Positions 15,763-24,634 of a stretch of 41,105 nucleotides of DNA are shown one piece after another. A model generated the notes under the pieces. The model did no database searches and was not told the DNA's origin. It worked only from the letters and a program-made list of their open reading frames with translations. Made by a program: the position numbers and the translations under genes. The DNA comes from Pectinatus sp. (GTDB lineage Bacteria; Bacillota; Negativicutes; Selenomonadales; Selenomonadaceae), in NCBI GenBank assembly GCA_020025135.1, contig JAHHSQ010000010.1, positions 1 to 41,105 of the forward strand, read 5' to 3'. The first letter of the stretch is position 1; each line of letters begins with the position of its first letter.

Positions 15763-16425
15763 TTGAGCAAGTTTTTACGTGTGTTTTTTTTGTCAGCAAT
15801 ATGTGTGTGTTGGTTCTCTGTTGCTCATGCAGCAGCGTTTCGTGTCGGCGACCAAGGTGCACAGGTGACAGCTATTCAGAGCGAATTAGCCAATTTAGGT
15901 TATGATGTAGCTGCTGACGGTTCATTTGGCCCTGCGACACAAGAAGCTGTAAAAGCTTTTCAACGGTCAGTTGGCCTCACACCAGATGGCCTGGTAGGTG
16001 AAAATACTTACCGTGCTTTGATGGGTAAATCAATGCCAGAAATCAGCCGTGGTTCTAACTACTACGTGAGACGCATTGTCCAATCATCGCTTCGCTATAT
16101 CGGTGTTCCTTATGTATTTGGTGGAACAACGCCAAGCGGTTTTGATTGCTCCGGTTTCACGAGATATGTATTTGCTAATGCTGGCATATCTTTACCACGC
16201 ACAGCCGATGCCCAGTATACGAGAGGAACACCTGTATCATACAGCGATTTATTGCCTGGAGATCTAGTTTTCTTTTCTACATATACTTATGGAGCTTCTC
16301 ATGTTGGCATTTATCTGGGAAATGGTAGATTCATCAATGCATCAACAAGCCGTGGCGTAGCTATTGATTCCTTGAGAAGTAGCTATTGGAGTTCTTGTTA
16401 TATCGGAGCTCGCCGGGTTTTATAA
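15763..16425 (+). CDS. Secreted NlpC/P60 peptidoglycan endopeptidase with PG-binding domain
   Basis: Cleaves peptide stems of peptidoglycan outside the cell. 220 residues from TTG 15763: signal peptide ending AHA (residue 23), peptidoglycan-binding domain type 1 (about 26-88, GDQGAQVTAIQSELANLGY...GLTPDGLVGENTYRAL), then the NlpC/P60 domain with catalytic Cys129 in FDCSGF, His180 in SHVGIYLG and the third polar residue Asn192. GTG 15751 is in frame but sits directly on the AGAGAGGA ribosome site, so TTG 12 nt later is preferred. Expression is expected to fall with high c-di-AMP through the upstream riboswitch. Confidence 0.92.
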   Translation: MSKFLRVFFLSAICVCWFSVAHAAAFRVGDQGAQVTAIQSELANLGYDVAADGSFGPATQEAVKAFQRSVGLTPDGLVGENTYRALMGKSMPEISRGSNYYVRRIVQSSLRYIGVPYVFGGTTPSGFDCSGFTRYVFANAGISLPRTADAQYTRGTPVSYSDLLPGDLVFFSTYTYGASHVGIYLGNGRFINASTSRGVAIDSLRSSYWSSCYIGARRVL

Positions 16426-16479
16426 ATTGCGTCCTGCAATGAAAGAACGATTCATAAAATATTGGAATTATACCTTTGG

Positions 16480-16506
16480 GGAAACGGAAGCGTTTCCTTT
16501 TTTTTT
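16480..16506 (+). terminator. Intrinsic terminator after the NlpC/P60 gene
   Basis: 7-bp stem GGAAACG / CGTTTCC with a GAAG tetraloop, followed by nine T residues. Confidence 0.9.
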
Positions 16507-16684
16507 GCTTTTTATCACTGCTCCCCCCTCTTATCGTATACTATACTCTCTAATGCCAGAACCTTCCTTTTATTTATATTAATAACTAACAATCACTTAA
16601 ATATTAGCAAAAGATATCAGTCATCTTTATCATTTATAAAATTTATGGATTCATAAATTTTATAAACTTTTTTTCAAAACTTAA

Positions 16685-16713
16685 TTGACATTACTCCGTG
16701 AAAAATTTATACT
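16685..16713 (+). promoter_or_regulatory. Sigma-A promoter of the carboxyltransferase gene
   Basis: TTGACA, 17-bp spacer, TATACT. Near-consensus. The start falls near 16720, about 200 nt before the coding region. The interval 16507-16684 is AT-rich with no gene. Confidence 0.8.
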
Positions 16714-16719
16714 TTATAC

Positions 16720-16918
16720 TAGATATAAGTTGTACAAATTAATTTATGAACCATGATATTTTTTTTTCATTTTTGAGCAAAAATGCTTTTGAGCGGAGTT
16801 GTGTTCAGGGATTCTCGAATACTATGATGTGAGAGCCTGCCATTCCAATGTTTTCAGGAAATAACTAACGGAGAGGTGGAAAAGACGCTGTACTTCAAAA
16901 CGGCGTTTAATATTCTTT
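16720..16918 (+). promoter_or_regulatory. Long 5' leader of the carboxyltransferase gene, structure unidentified
   Basis: About 200 nt of leader with local pairings, for example CCTG (16838-16841) with CAGG (16855-16858) and AGACGC (16883-16888) with GCGTTT (16903-16908). A ribosome-site-like GAGAGGTGG (16871-16879) lies 40 nt too far from the ATG. It matches no riboswitch class I can name. A cis-regulatory RNA is possible but unproven. Confidence 0.35.
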
Positions 16919-18391
16919 ATGGCAAAAGTAAAAATTACCGAAACAGTTTTACGAGATGGACATCAGTCTTTATTAGCGACTAGGATGCGCTTACAACAGA
17001 TGTTGCCACAATTACAAGCCCTCGATAAGATTGGCTATAAGTCGTTAGAAGCGTGGGGTGGTGCTACCTTTGATAGTTGCCTGCGTTTTTTAGACGAAGA
17101 CCCTTGGGAAAGATTAGATATCTTAAAAAACAATTTAAAAACCCCAATTCAAATGCTTTTGCGTGGGCAAAATATTCTCGGCTACAGCCATTATCCAGAT
17201 GATGTTGTGGAAGCGTTCGTAGCTAAAGCAGCCGCACATGGTATCGGCGTATTTCGCATCTTTGATGCTTTAAATGATGTGCGCAATTTAGAGACTGCTA
17301 TTAATGCCGCTAAAAAAGCTAAAAAGAAAGAAAAACATTCTATTGAGGTACAAGGTTGCTTAGTTTATACCATCGGCGGTCCTCATACAACTGATGAATA
17401 TGTTTCTTTAGCTACCGAACTAGCTGATTTAGAAGTCGATTCTATCTGTATAAAAGATATGTCTGGTATTTTAAAACCATATGTGGCCGAAGAACTAATC
17501 CGCAAATTAAAAAAAGCCTTGCCTAAAATGCCCTTACAATTACATACACACTGTACAGGTGGTTTCGGTTCGATGACTTATTTAAAGGCCATCGAAGCTG
17601 GTGTTGATGTCATTGATTGTGCACTTTCGCCTTTAGCGGAAGGCACATCTCAGCCATGCACCGAAACAATGATAGCTACCTTAGAAGGTACAAAATACGA
17701 CACTGGTCTAGATAGACAAGCTCTCGTCCCCATCGCTAAGTATTTCGCTGAGGTAAAAAAAGAGATAATAAAAGAATTTTCCCTCAGAAATTCTTTCGAT
17801 ATAAACCCCAATATTTTGGACATTCAAATCCCTGGTGGAATGATGTCCAATTTGATTAAACAGCTAGAAGAACAAGGGAATTCCGGTTGCTACGAAGAAT
17901 TACTCAAGGAAATACCGCGTGTCAGAGAGGATGTTGGCTTCCCACCACTAGTAACACCATCTAGTCAAATTGTTGGTACTGTAGCTACTAACAACATTCT
18001 TTGTGGAGCACGTTATCAGATTGTCACCAGAGAATTTAAAGATTTAGTACGTGGCAAATTTGGTCGCACTCCTGTTCCTATCAAAAAAGAATTTATGAAA
18101 CGCTTGGGAATTAAAGCTAAAGATATCATTACCGATAGACCTGCTAACCATTTAGCTCCAGGCATGAAAAAATTCCGTGAAGAGTTGCGTCTAAAAGGCT
18201 TTAGTAACCCTAGTGAAGAAGATATCTTATCGTATGCATTATTCCCAACTGTTGCAGAGGAATTTTTCAGAAAACGCACCCTGAAAAAATTAGCGGAAGT
18301 CGGGGTCTTACATCCTTCTGACCAAGACATTGCCTTTTATAATGCCGCTCCCCAAGAAGCAATTCACTTCTTTAAAAATAGAAAAAAATAA
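16919..18391 (+). CDS. Carboxyltransferase subunit (oxaloacetate decarboxylase alpha / pyruvate carboxylase B / transcarboxylase 5S type), no biotin domain
   Basis: Transfers a carboxyl group between oxaloacetate/pyruvate and carboxybiotin. 490 residues cover the TIM-barrel carboxyltransferase and the conserved helical domain. Metal and catalytic residues are in place: D13 in LRDG, lysine K179 (IKDMSG, the carbamylated metal ligand), H209 and H211 in LHTHCTGG. The biotinyl domain with the AMKM lysine at the C-terminus of OadA proteins is absent, so a separate biotin carrier is needed; the length resembles the 5S subunit of transcarboxylase. No partner genes adjoin. ATG fits the family start (MAKVKITETVLRDGHQS) but has a poor ribosome site. 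Confidence 0.88.
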   Translation: MAKVKITETVLRDGHQSLLATRMRLQQMLPQLQALDKIGYKSLEAWGGATFDSCLRFLDEDPWERLDILKNNLKTPIQMLLRGQNILGYSHYPDDVVEAFVAKAAAHGIGVFRIFDALNDVRNLETAINAAKKAKKKEKHSIEVQGCLVYTIGGPHTTDEYVSLATELADLEVDSICIKDMSGILKPYVAEELIRKLKKALPKMPLQLHTHCTGGFGSMTYLKAIEAGVDVIDCALSPLAEGTSQPCTETMIATLEGTKYDTGLDRQALVPIAKYFAEVKKEIIKEFSLRNSFDINPNILDIQIPGGMMSNLIKQLEEQGNSGCYEELLKEIPRVREDVGFPPLVTPSSQIVGTVATNNILCGARYQIVTREFKDLVRGKFGRTPVPIKKEFMKRLGIKAKDIITDRPANHLAPGMKKFREELRLKGFSNPSEEDILSYALFPTVAEEFFRKRTLKKLAEVGVLHPSDQDIAFYNAAPQEAIHFFKNRKK

Positions 18392-18409
18392 GTTTTGCCA
18401 TCCTTTCCC

Positions 18410-18450
18410 CCACCATAGATTTAGTTCTGTCAATCTGTGGTGGTTTTTTT
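18410..18450 (+). terminator. Intrinsic terminator after the carboxyltransferase gene
   Basis: 12-bp stem CCACCATAGATT / AATCTGTGGTGG (one G-U pair), 10-nt loop, then TTTTTTT. Confidence 0.92.
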
Positions 18451-18545
18451 ATTTAACTACTTTCTAGTAACCCAATACATATTCAATTTAAAATATTAAA
18501 TAGTAAACCGAATAAAGATTTTATTAGATTATTTCATTGCCAAAA

Positions 18546-18577
18546 AAAGAGGCGGTATCTCTCGATACTGCCTCTTT
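18546..18577 (-). terminator. Intrinsic terminator after ftsH
   Basis: 14-bp stem (18546-18559 with 18564-18577) and a 4-nt loop. On the minus strand it is followed by an unbroken T-run (complement of A at 18542-18548). It starts 4 nt past the ftsH stop. Confidence 0.92.
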
Positions 18578-18580
18578 AAT

Positions 18581-20557
18581 TTATTTATTATTGACGGTTA
18601 AATTAAAATCGAATTTTGGCTTAGGGTCACCCGTACTAGCCACTGTATCAACAACACCTTCTGCTGTCATCTCTTGTTTATCTTTATCTGTGGTTGCGGT
18701 AATAGCAGGACCATAACCATCATCATGTGGCTTATCTTTCGGTTCATCTTCTTGCAACTTACCAGTCGTCATCAACTCTTGCAATTGAGTGGCCGACAAA
18801 GTTTCATGTTCAATCAATTTCTGAGCAATCAGATGTAACTTGTCGATATTCTCGGTCAAAATTGTGCGACAACCTTCATAAGCTTCTTCAATATAATGAC
18901 GTACTTCCTTGTCAATTTCGCTAGCTACTTCTTCGCTATAATTTCTCTGATTATTAAAATCACGGCCCAAGAAAACCTGATGATTATTTCCTTCACCAAA
19001 GGCGATAGGCCCAAGTACCTTGCTCATGCCGTACTGCATAATCATATCGCGAACAATCTGGGAAGCCTGTTTGATATCGTTTTGAGCACCAGTACTAATT
19101 TCTTTCAAAACGACCTCTTCTGCCACACGACCGCCTAGAGCAACCTTTAATTTATCTATCAATTCACTACGAGTGTGATAAGATGTATCTTCCTTTGGCA
19201 AACTCAAGGTATACCCGCCAGCACGGCCACGCGGAATAATAGTGACCTTATGCACTGGGTCAGCATTCGGCAACAACAAGCCAACAAGCGCATGTCCACC
19301 TTCGTGATAAGCGGTAAGTCGTTTATCCTTATCGCTGATGACCTTGGATTTGCGCTCTGGGCCAACCATGACGCGCTCAATAGATTCTTCCAAATCAGTC
19401 ATACCAATAACTTTTTTATTCTTTCTAGCTGCCAAAAGAGCCCCTTCATTGACGAGGTTACTCAAATCTGCACCAGTAAAACCAGGAGTCTGGCGAGCCA
19501 AAATATTTAAATTGACATTAGAATCAATCGGTTTATTACGCGTATGCACTTTTAAAATCGCTTCGCGCCCTTTGACATCTGGTCTATCTACTACTATCTG
19601 TCTGTCAAAACGACCTGGACGCAGCAACGCTGGGTCTAAGATATCTGGACGGTTAGTTGCTGCAATGATAATAATACCTTCATTTGGAGCAAACCCATCC
19701 ATTTCTACTAAAAGTTGGTTGAGTGTCTGTTCACGTTCATCATGTCCACCGCCTAAACCAGCACCACGTTGACGACCAACTGCATCTATTTCATCGATAA
19801 AAACAATACAGGGAGCCGCTTTTTTCGCTTGGTCAAACAAATCACGCACGCGAGATGCACCAACACCGACAAACATTTCTACGAAGTCAGAACCACTTAT
19901 CGTAAAGAATGCCACTCCAGCTTCACCAGCCACGGCTTTAGCCAGCAATGTTTTACCAGTACCAGGAGGGCCAAATAGAAGTACGCCCTTTGGTATTTTT
20001 GCGCCTAAATCATTGAATTTTTTGGGGTGCTTGAGGAACTCAACTACTTCTTCTAATTCTTGTTTCGCCTCATCTGCTCCAGCTACATCGTTAAAAGTGA
20101 CCTTCACTTTATTATTTGGTCGCTTCGCTCTGCTTTTGCCGAAAGACATTACTCGGCTTCCACCGCCCTGATTCTGTTGCATGATGAAAAACCAAACGCC
20201 AATGAGAATGAGAATAGGCAAAATCGAAGAAAATAAGGTATTCCACCATGGTGTTTCAGGAGGATTTTCCGCCGTAATGCGAACGCCATTCGCTTGTAAT
20301 TGTTTTATCAGTGTATTATCACTGTTAGGATAGGTCGGAGCCACAGTGGTAAATTCAGAACCATTGGACAAAGTACCAGTGATATTGTTCTGTACCAAAG
20401 TAACTTTAGAAACATTCTTCGCCTGCAACTGACTTAAAAAGTCACTAAAGCTAATTTCTGGTTTTTTATTATTTCCATTGTGAAAATAGTCAATGATGGA
20501 AAACGCTACCAAAATGACCAGAACATAGAAACCGGCATTGCGCAAAAATTTATTCAA
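18581..20557 (-). CDS. ftsH: ATP-dependent zinc metalloprotease FtsH
   Basis: Membrane-bound AAA+ protease that extracts and degrades membrane and regulatory proteins. 658 residues: membrane helices at about 8-24 and 108-126 around a small external domain, Walker A GPPGTGKT (196-203), Walker B IVFIDEIDA, second region of homology LLRPGRFDRQIV, and the zinc site HEGGH (418-422). The common form is HEAGH; the Gly is outside the essential HExxH. It starts with TTG 20557, with AAGGAGG 8 nt upstream. It follows hpt in the usual tilS-hpt-ftsH order. The C-terminal tail (about 600-658) is acidic and variable. Confidence 0.98.
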   Translation of the reverse strand: MNKFLRNAGFYVLVILVAFSIIDYFHNGNNKKPEISFSDFLSQLQAKNVSKVTLVQNNITGTLSNGSEFTTVAPTYPNSDNTLIKQLQANGVRITAENPPETPWWNTLFSSILPILILIGVWFFIMQQNQGGGSRVMSFGKSRAKRPNNKVKVTFNDVAGADEAKQELEEVVEFLKHPKKFNDLGAKIPKGVLLFGPPGTGKTLLAKAVAGEAGVAFFTISGSDFVEMFVGVGASRVRDLFDQAKKAAPCIVFIDEIDAVGRQRGAGLGGGHDEREQTLNQLLVEMDGFAPNEGIIIIAATNRPDILDPALLRPGRFDRQIVVDRPDVKGREAILKVHTRNKPIDSNVNLNILARQTPGFTGADLSNLVNEGALLAARKNKKVIGMTDLEESIERVMVGPERKSKVISDKDKRLTAYHEGGHALVGLLLPNADPVHKVTIIPRGRAGGYTLSLPKEDTSYHTRSELIDKLKVALGGRVAEEVVLKEISTGAQNDIKQASQIVRDMIMQYGMSKVLGPIAFGEGNNHQVFLGRDFNNQRNYSEEVASEIDKEVRHYIEEAYEGCRTILTENIDKLHLIAQKLIEHETLSATQLQELMTTGKLQEDEPKDKPHDDGYGPAITATTDKDKQEMTAEGVVDTVASTGDPKPKFDFNLTVNNK

Positions 20558-20655
20558 GTTTAAGCCTCCTTGTATGAAAATTCAATTATAATAAATCTAT
20601 AAGAATATATTATAACATTAAAGATGGCAATTCTCAATATATTCTCAATTGAAAA

Positions 20656-21195
20656 TCATTTTTCATAAACTTCTTTCTTGAGGACACCGATATAAGGTAA
20701 ATTTCTGTATTTACCAGCATAATCCAAACCATAACCAACTATAAACTCATTAGGTACATTAAATCCTATATAATCACCAGTGATATCAGTTCTTCTACCT
20801 TCTGGTTTATCCAAAAGAGCACACAATTTTACACTGGCAGCTTTACGATGTTCAAAATTTTCCTTTAAATATTTTAGGGTCAATCCAGAATCAATGATGT
20901 CCTCAACAATTATAACATGTTTACCGGCAATATCGGTATCTACATCTTTAAGAATTTTTACGGTGCCAGTGGATTTAGTGCCACGGCCATAGCTGGAAAC
21001 TGCCATAAAATCAAATTTGATGGGAATAGTAATTTTTCTCATGACATCAGCAAAAAAGACTACCGCCCCTTTTAAAATACCTACTGCCACGACCTTCTTA
21101 CCAGCATAATCACGCGAAATAACTTCGCCCAATTCCGCAATGCGCTTATCCAGCTGCTCTTCCGTAAATAAAATTCTTTCAATGTCGTTCTTCAT
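20656..21195 (-). CDS. hpt: Hypoxanthine(-guanine) phosphoribosyltransferase
   Basis: Salvages hypoxanthine/guanine with PRPP to IMP/GMP. 179 residues from ATG 21195. The PRPP-binding motif VIIVEDIIDSGLTL is near residue 95, preceded by the flexible loop SSYGRGTKSTG, and the purine pocket VGYGLDYAGKYRNLP is near the C-terminus. An in-frame ATG at 21207 overlaps the AAGGATGG ribosome site, so 21195 is chosen. The start overlaps the end of tilS by 17 nt, implying translational coupling. In B. subtilis HprT and TilS also act together on ftsH transcription. Confidence 0.95.
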   Translation of the reverse strand: MKNDIERILFTEEQLDKRIAELGEVISRDYAGKKVVAVGILKGAVVFFADVMRKITIPIKFDFMAVSSYGRGTKSTGTVKILKDVDTDIAGKHVIIVEDIIDSGLTLKYLKENFEHRKAASVKLCALLDKPEGRRTDITGDYIGFNVPNEFIVGYGLDYAGKYRNLPYIGVLKKEVYEK

Positions 21196-22579
21196 GCTCA
21201 ATACCATCCTTGTTCATTTCTAAAAAAGTCATTTTAAGATATTTTTTTGTATTTTCTGTCACAGCAAAACGTCCGTCCTGCTGAATGCCAGCTACCCAAA
21301 CAATCTGGTCTCCTTGACACACTAACGGCCATATTGTCCGTTTAAAACAAGGAATTTTTCTATCAATAAATAATTTTTTTATCTTCTTTTTGCCATTGAT
21401 ACCTTTGGGATAAAAATAATCGCCATTTTCACGATGCCGTACCACCAAAGGATATGTAATTAACTCTGCATCCACAAGACAAGAAGCATTGCCCTCAATA
21501 TATTCACTACTTATCAATTCTTCTAGAATAATCTTACAGCCAAACTCTGTCAAGATATTCTCTCCCAAGTGCAACTGACATTCACACGGCAAGACCAATG
21601 TTTTTTTCTGTTTAAACAATAATCTGCCATAAATTATTTCAATCTGTAAACGATGTGGCAAGTCCAAAGAGCGTCCGGTATTACCTGTGGCAATAAAACG
21701 CAAGATATTTTCAATATGCGCAAAGGAAATATCAACTATATCTCCATAAATTTGTGCAACGGCTAATCGCAATACAATGCGCTTAATGGCCAATGGCTCC
21801 TTCATCAAAGCCTCTATATCGAGAGAAATCCCTTCTTTTTCTTTTCTTCCCAAGTGCTTTAAAACTAACCGTGCCGTATCTTCCATAAAATCATACTCTG
21901 CAGAAATGATATCCGCACTCTGCGCAAGAGCTTGAACAACATCGGGATTATATTTCTTTAAGAAAGGTAGTAAAACATGCCGAATATTATTTCTTCTATA
22001 ATTGGTGTCCAAATTCGTGCAATCTCTTCTCGGTACCAATCCTCGCTGTTGACAATAAAGTTCAATTTCAGCCCGCGTACAATTTAAAAGTGGCCGAATA
22101 AGGTTATTAATACGCGGTCTAATACCACTCAATCCTTTACTGCCAGCACCGCGCACCAAATGTAAAATGACGGTTTCTGCTTGGTCTCCCATATGATGCG
22201 CAAGCGCAATACTCTGACACTGTAATTTACGTGCCGTCTGTTGTAAAAATTCATACCGCAAAAAACGCGCTGCTTCTTCTACGGAAAGATGATTTTTTCG
22301 CGCATAGCCAATAGAATCAATGTGAGTCATATAAAAAGGGATGCCATGCTTAGCACTAAATGTTTGGACAAACTCCGCATCTGCCCAAGAGTCTTCTCCC
22401 CTTATGCCATGCTCAACATGGGCAATAAAAATTTCTAACTGTTCTCTCCCTGCTAAACGAATAAAAATATCTGCCAAGCAAAGAGAATCAGGGCCTCCAG
22501 AACAGGCGATTAGAATTCGGTCTTTTTTTTGCCAAAGGGCATGCTCTTCTTTCAGCACAAGTATTTTTTCTATCATCAT
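21179..22579 (-). CDS. tilS: tRNA(Ile)-lysidine synthase
   Basis: Converts C34 of tRNA-Ile2 (anticodon CAU) to lysidine so that it reads AUA; essential in most bacteria. 466 residues: PP-loop SGGPDSLCLAD near residue 29, HVEHGIRGEDSWADA and LAHHMGDQAETVILHLVRGAG in the N-terminal ATP-pyrophosphatase domain, a middle helical domain, and the C-terminal TilS substrate domain (VRHRENGDYFYPKGINGKKKIKKLFID). GAGGGTGAT precedes tandem ATGs at 22579. It lies after a terminator and overlaps hpt. Confidence 0.96.
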   Translation of the reverse strand: MMIEKILVLKEEHALWQKKDRILIACSGGPDSLCLADIFIRLAGREQLEIFIAHVEHGIRGEDSWADAEFVQTFSAKHGIPFYMTHIDSIGYARKNHLSVEEAARFLRYEFLQQTARKLQCQSIALAHHMGDQAETVILHLVRGAGSKGLSGIRPRINNLIRPLLNCTRAEIELYCQQRGLVPRRDCTNLDTNYRRNNIRHVLLPFLKKYNPDVVQALAQSADIISAEYDFMEDTARLVLKHLGRKEKEGISLDIEALMKEPLAIKRIVLRLAVAQIYGDIVDISFAHIENILRFIATGNTGRSLDLPHRLQIEIIYGRLLFKQKKTLVLPCECQLHLGENILTEFGCKIILEELISSEYIEGNASCLVDAELITYPLVVRHRENGDYFYPKGINGKKKIKKLFIDRKIPCFKRTIWPLVCQGDQIVWVAGIQQDGRFAVTENTKKYLKMTFLEMNKDGIEHEERH

Positions 22580-22622
22580 ATCACCCTCTAAATTAACAAA
22601 TGGAGACCGCCTACAAGAGAAA

Positions 22623-22653
22623 AAAGCACCCCTCGAAAAATTGAGGGTGCTTT
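22623..22653 (-). terminator. Intrinsic terminator between the S1-domain gene and tilS
   Basis: Stem AGCACCCTC / GAGGGGTGCT on the minus strand with one bulge and an AT-rich loop, followed by TTTTTTCT. It separates the ugtP-like/divIC/S1 unit from tilS-hpt-ftsH. Confidence 0.85.
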
Positions 22654-22663
22654 CATCAATCGA

Positions 22664-23143
22664 TTATTCATAATGACGAGAACCGCGACCACCGCGTTTT
22701 GAATCCGTTCTACGTCTTAAATCCGTATTCCTTTCGTCACTATCTTTCAAGAATTTTGACAACTTATCTTCAAAAGATGGCGATTTGAAGGTGTTATTTT
22801 GCCTACGAAAATCATTATTAAACGAGCGATGAGGATTATCCCTAAAGTGAACAGCATCTCTTTGTCCACCGTGTGGAGAACGAGTGTTTAGTGCTTCCGT
22901 TTTTACTGGTTTAGGCTGTAACTGTTTAATAGATAACCCAATCTTATTACCGTTAACGGTCAAGACCTTTACCTTCACAGTATCTTTTTCTTTAAGAAAA
23001 TCGTTGATATTTTTCACGAAAACATTGGCGACTTCTGAAATATGTACCAATCCGACGCTTCCATCCGGTAATTCTACAAAGGCACCAAAGTTAGTAATAC
23101 CAGTTACTTTTCCTTCGACGATGCTGCCGACTTCAATTGACAT
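22664..23143 (-). CDS. S1-domain RNA-binding protein (YabR-like)
   Basis: One S1 domain (about residues 4-77: VGSIVEGKVTGITNFGAFVEL...GLVHISEVA...VKVKVLTV...KIGLSIKQL) closely like the S1 repeats of ribosomal protein S1 and PNPase. A basic, low-complexity tail of about 80 residues ends RRRTDSKRGGRGSRHYE, which would add nonspecific RNA contacts. 159 residues. Firmicute relatives (YabR) sit next to divIC and tilS as here; their role is unsettled. AAGGAGG lies 13 nt before ATG 23143. Confidence 0.88.
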   Translation of the reverse strand: MSIEVGSIVEGKVTGITNFGAFVELPDGSVGLVHISEVANVFVKNINDFLKEKDTVKVKVLTVNGNKIGLSIKQLQPKPVKTEALNTRSPHGGQRDAVHFRDNPHRSFNNDFRRQNNTFKSPSFEDKLSKFLKDSDERNTDLRRRTDSKRGGRGSRHYE

Positions 23144-23227
23144 AAAAAAATTAAATCCTCCTTAATTTATAACGGACCATTTCGTTTATTATACCCTTAT
23201 CAGAAATATAGTGTCAAGCAAGAAGCA

Positions 23228-23506
23228 CTATTTCTGAGCAGAAGAAATATAGGGAACTTCCCCTTTTTTTGTCATTCCTAATTCTTCTCTCGCCACTTTT
23301 TCTATATACTTGGGTGTCTGCAAAGCTGCCTTTTCCGCTTTCAATCGCTTATTTTCTTCGGTAACCTTTTGTAATCTAGTTTCTACTACGGCCTTTTGCT
23401 CTCGTATTTGAGCAATATAAGCCCATTCTTTTACTAACGAAACAAGAAAAACAGCAGCAATAAACATCATAAAAATCAGAAAAATATTCAAACGACGCTT
23501 TTTCAT
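23228..23506 (-). CDS. Septum formation initiator, DivIC/FtsB family
   Basis: Small bitopic divisome protein bridging FtsL and FtsQ/DivIB at the septum. 92 residues: short basic cytosolic start MKKRRLN, one membrane helix (about 8-26), a coiled coil (about 30-62, EQKAVVETRLQKVTEENKRL), then the family end motif YIEKVAREELGMTKKGEV. It is 9 nt downstream of the glycosyltransferase gene and 84 nt before the S1-domain gene, the usual divIC neighbourhood. Confidence 0.92.
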   Translation of the reverse strand: MKKRRLNIFLIFMMFIAAVFLVSLVKEWAYIAQIREQKAVVETRLQKVTEENKRLKAEKAALQTPKYIEKVAREELGMTKKGEVPYISSAQK

Positions 23507-23515
23507 TCTTTTATC

Positions 23516-24634
23516 CTATAAATACTCTTTCACCACATTTACTATTTTCGCTGCCGCATCAGGTCGGCTTAATTTTTTCGCCTGCGAGCGCATAAACTGC
23601 AATCTTTCTGGGTCATTTAATAATGCCGCAACTACATCGCGCAATTCATCTTCTTTTTTCACTTCGATAGCCGCCCCGCGTGAAGCCATATAGGTAGCAT
23701 TTTCTGATTCTGGCCCTGGTATCGGTTCATGTAAAATCATTGGCAATCCACTCACAAGGGCTTCGCTTATTGTGAGTGCCCCTGGTTTACTGATAAGGAG
23801 CGTGGAAATAGCCATCAACTCATCGATATTGTGGGAATATCCCCAAACCTTAATTTGATGGCGAGAATGATGAATATAAGCATTTATTTCCGACCAAAGC
23901 GACACATTAGCACCAGTAACTACCAAAATTTGCATTTCTTGGGAAAGTAATTCCAACTGCTCTAGGGCATATTTAACACCACCCAATCCCAAACCACCGC
24001 CCATGATGAGTACTACTGGCTCATTGGAAGAGAGGGACAATTTCTGTCTTAATTGTTCCTTATCGTACTCCTTAGTAAAAGAATAATCAACTGGGATTCC
24101 AGAAACCGTGATGATATCTTCAGAAATACCGCGCTTTACTAGTTCTGAATACATATCCTCATGTGGAATAAAATACATATCGACATTTTTATAAAGCCAA
24201 ATCTGATGCAAGGAAAAATCAGTAATAACTGTGAATAACTTAAAATTATTGTGGGCATCATCTTTGAGAGTGGCAGCTGCTGCACAAGGAAATGGGTGCG
24301 TACAAATGACAATATCAGCTTGATATTTTTTTATCAAATCTGCCATATTTTTCTTCATGAAATAGGCCAAAAGTCCTTGGATGGAAGAACATTTCCATTC
24401 TCCAGCAGTAAAGTTATAAAGAAATTCATAGAGAGCTGGCACAAAATCCAACATCTTCAAATAAATTTCTTTCAATAATTTATTGAGATAAGCTGTTTCC
24501 GGAGACATAAAATCAACAATAGAAACATTTGCTTGCGGACAAACATATCTCAACTCATTGTCAATTGCAGCTGCAGCTTTTATGTGGCCTGAACCAATAG
24601 AAGCCGTAACAATGAGTACATTTTTTTTGGGCAT
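23516..24634 (-). CDS. MGDG synthase/UgtP-like glycosyltransferase (GT28)
   Basis: Glycosyltransferase that adds a sugar to a lipid acceptor, as in diacylglycerol glucosyltransferases or MurG relatives, working on the inner face of the membrane. 372 residues. N-terminal motif VLIVTASIGSGHIKAAAAI (acceptor-side glycine loop), VICTHPFPCAAA, then the sugar-nucleotide domain with VVLIMGGGLGLGG and KPGALTISEALVSGLPMI. ATG 24634 is preferred over 24655 because GGGGGA lies 8 nt upstream and the conserved VLIVTA begins at once. First gene of a unit with divIC and the S1 gene. Sugar and lipid specificity not determinable. Confidence 0.85.
   Translation of the reverse strand: MPKKNVLIVTASIGSGHIKAAAAIDNELRYVCPQANVSIVDFMSPETAYLNKLLKEIYLKMLDFVPALYEFLYNFTAGEWKCSSIQGLLAYFMKKNMADLIKKYQADIVICTHPFPCAAAATLKDDAHNNFKLFTVITDFSLHQIWLYKNVDMYFIPHEDMYSELVKRGISEDIITVSGIPVDYSFTKEYDKEQLRQKLSLSSNEPVVLIMGGGLGLGGVKYALEQLELLSQEMQILVVTGANVSLWSEINAYIHHSRHQIKVWGYSHNIDELMAISTLLISKPGALTISEALVSGLPMILHEPIPGPESENATYMASRGAAIEVKKEDELRDVVAALLNDPERLQFMRSQAKKLSRPDAAAKIVNVVKEYL

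Noticed and set aside
16871..16890. GGTGG segment resembling a T-box antiterminator, also near 27525
   Set aside because: Only the GGTGG is shared; no specifier loop, no AGTA bulge and no terminator/antiterminator pair, and the downstream genes are not typical T-box targets.
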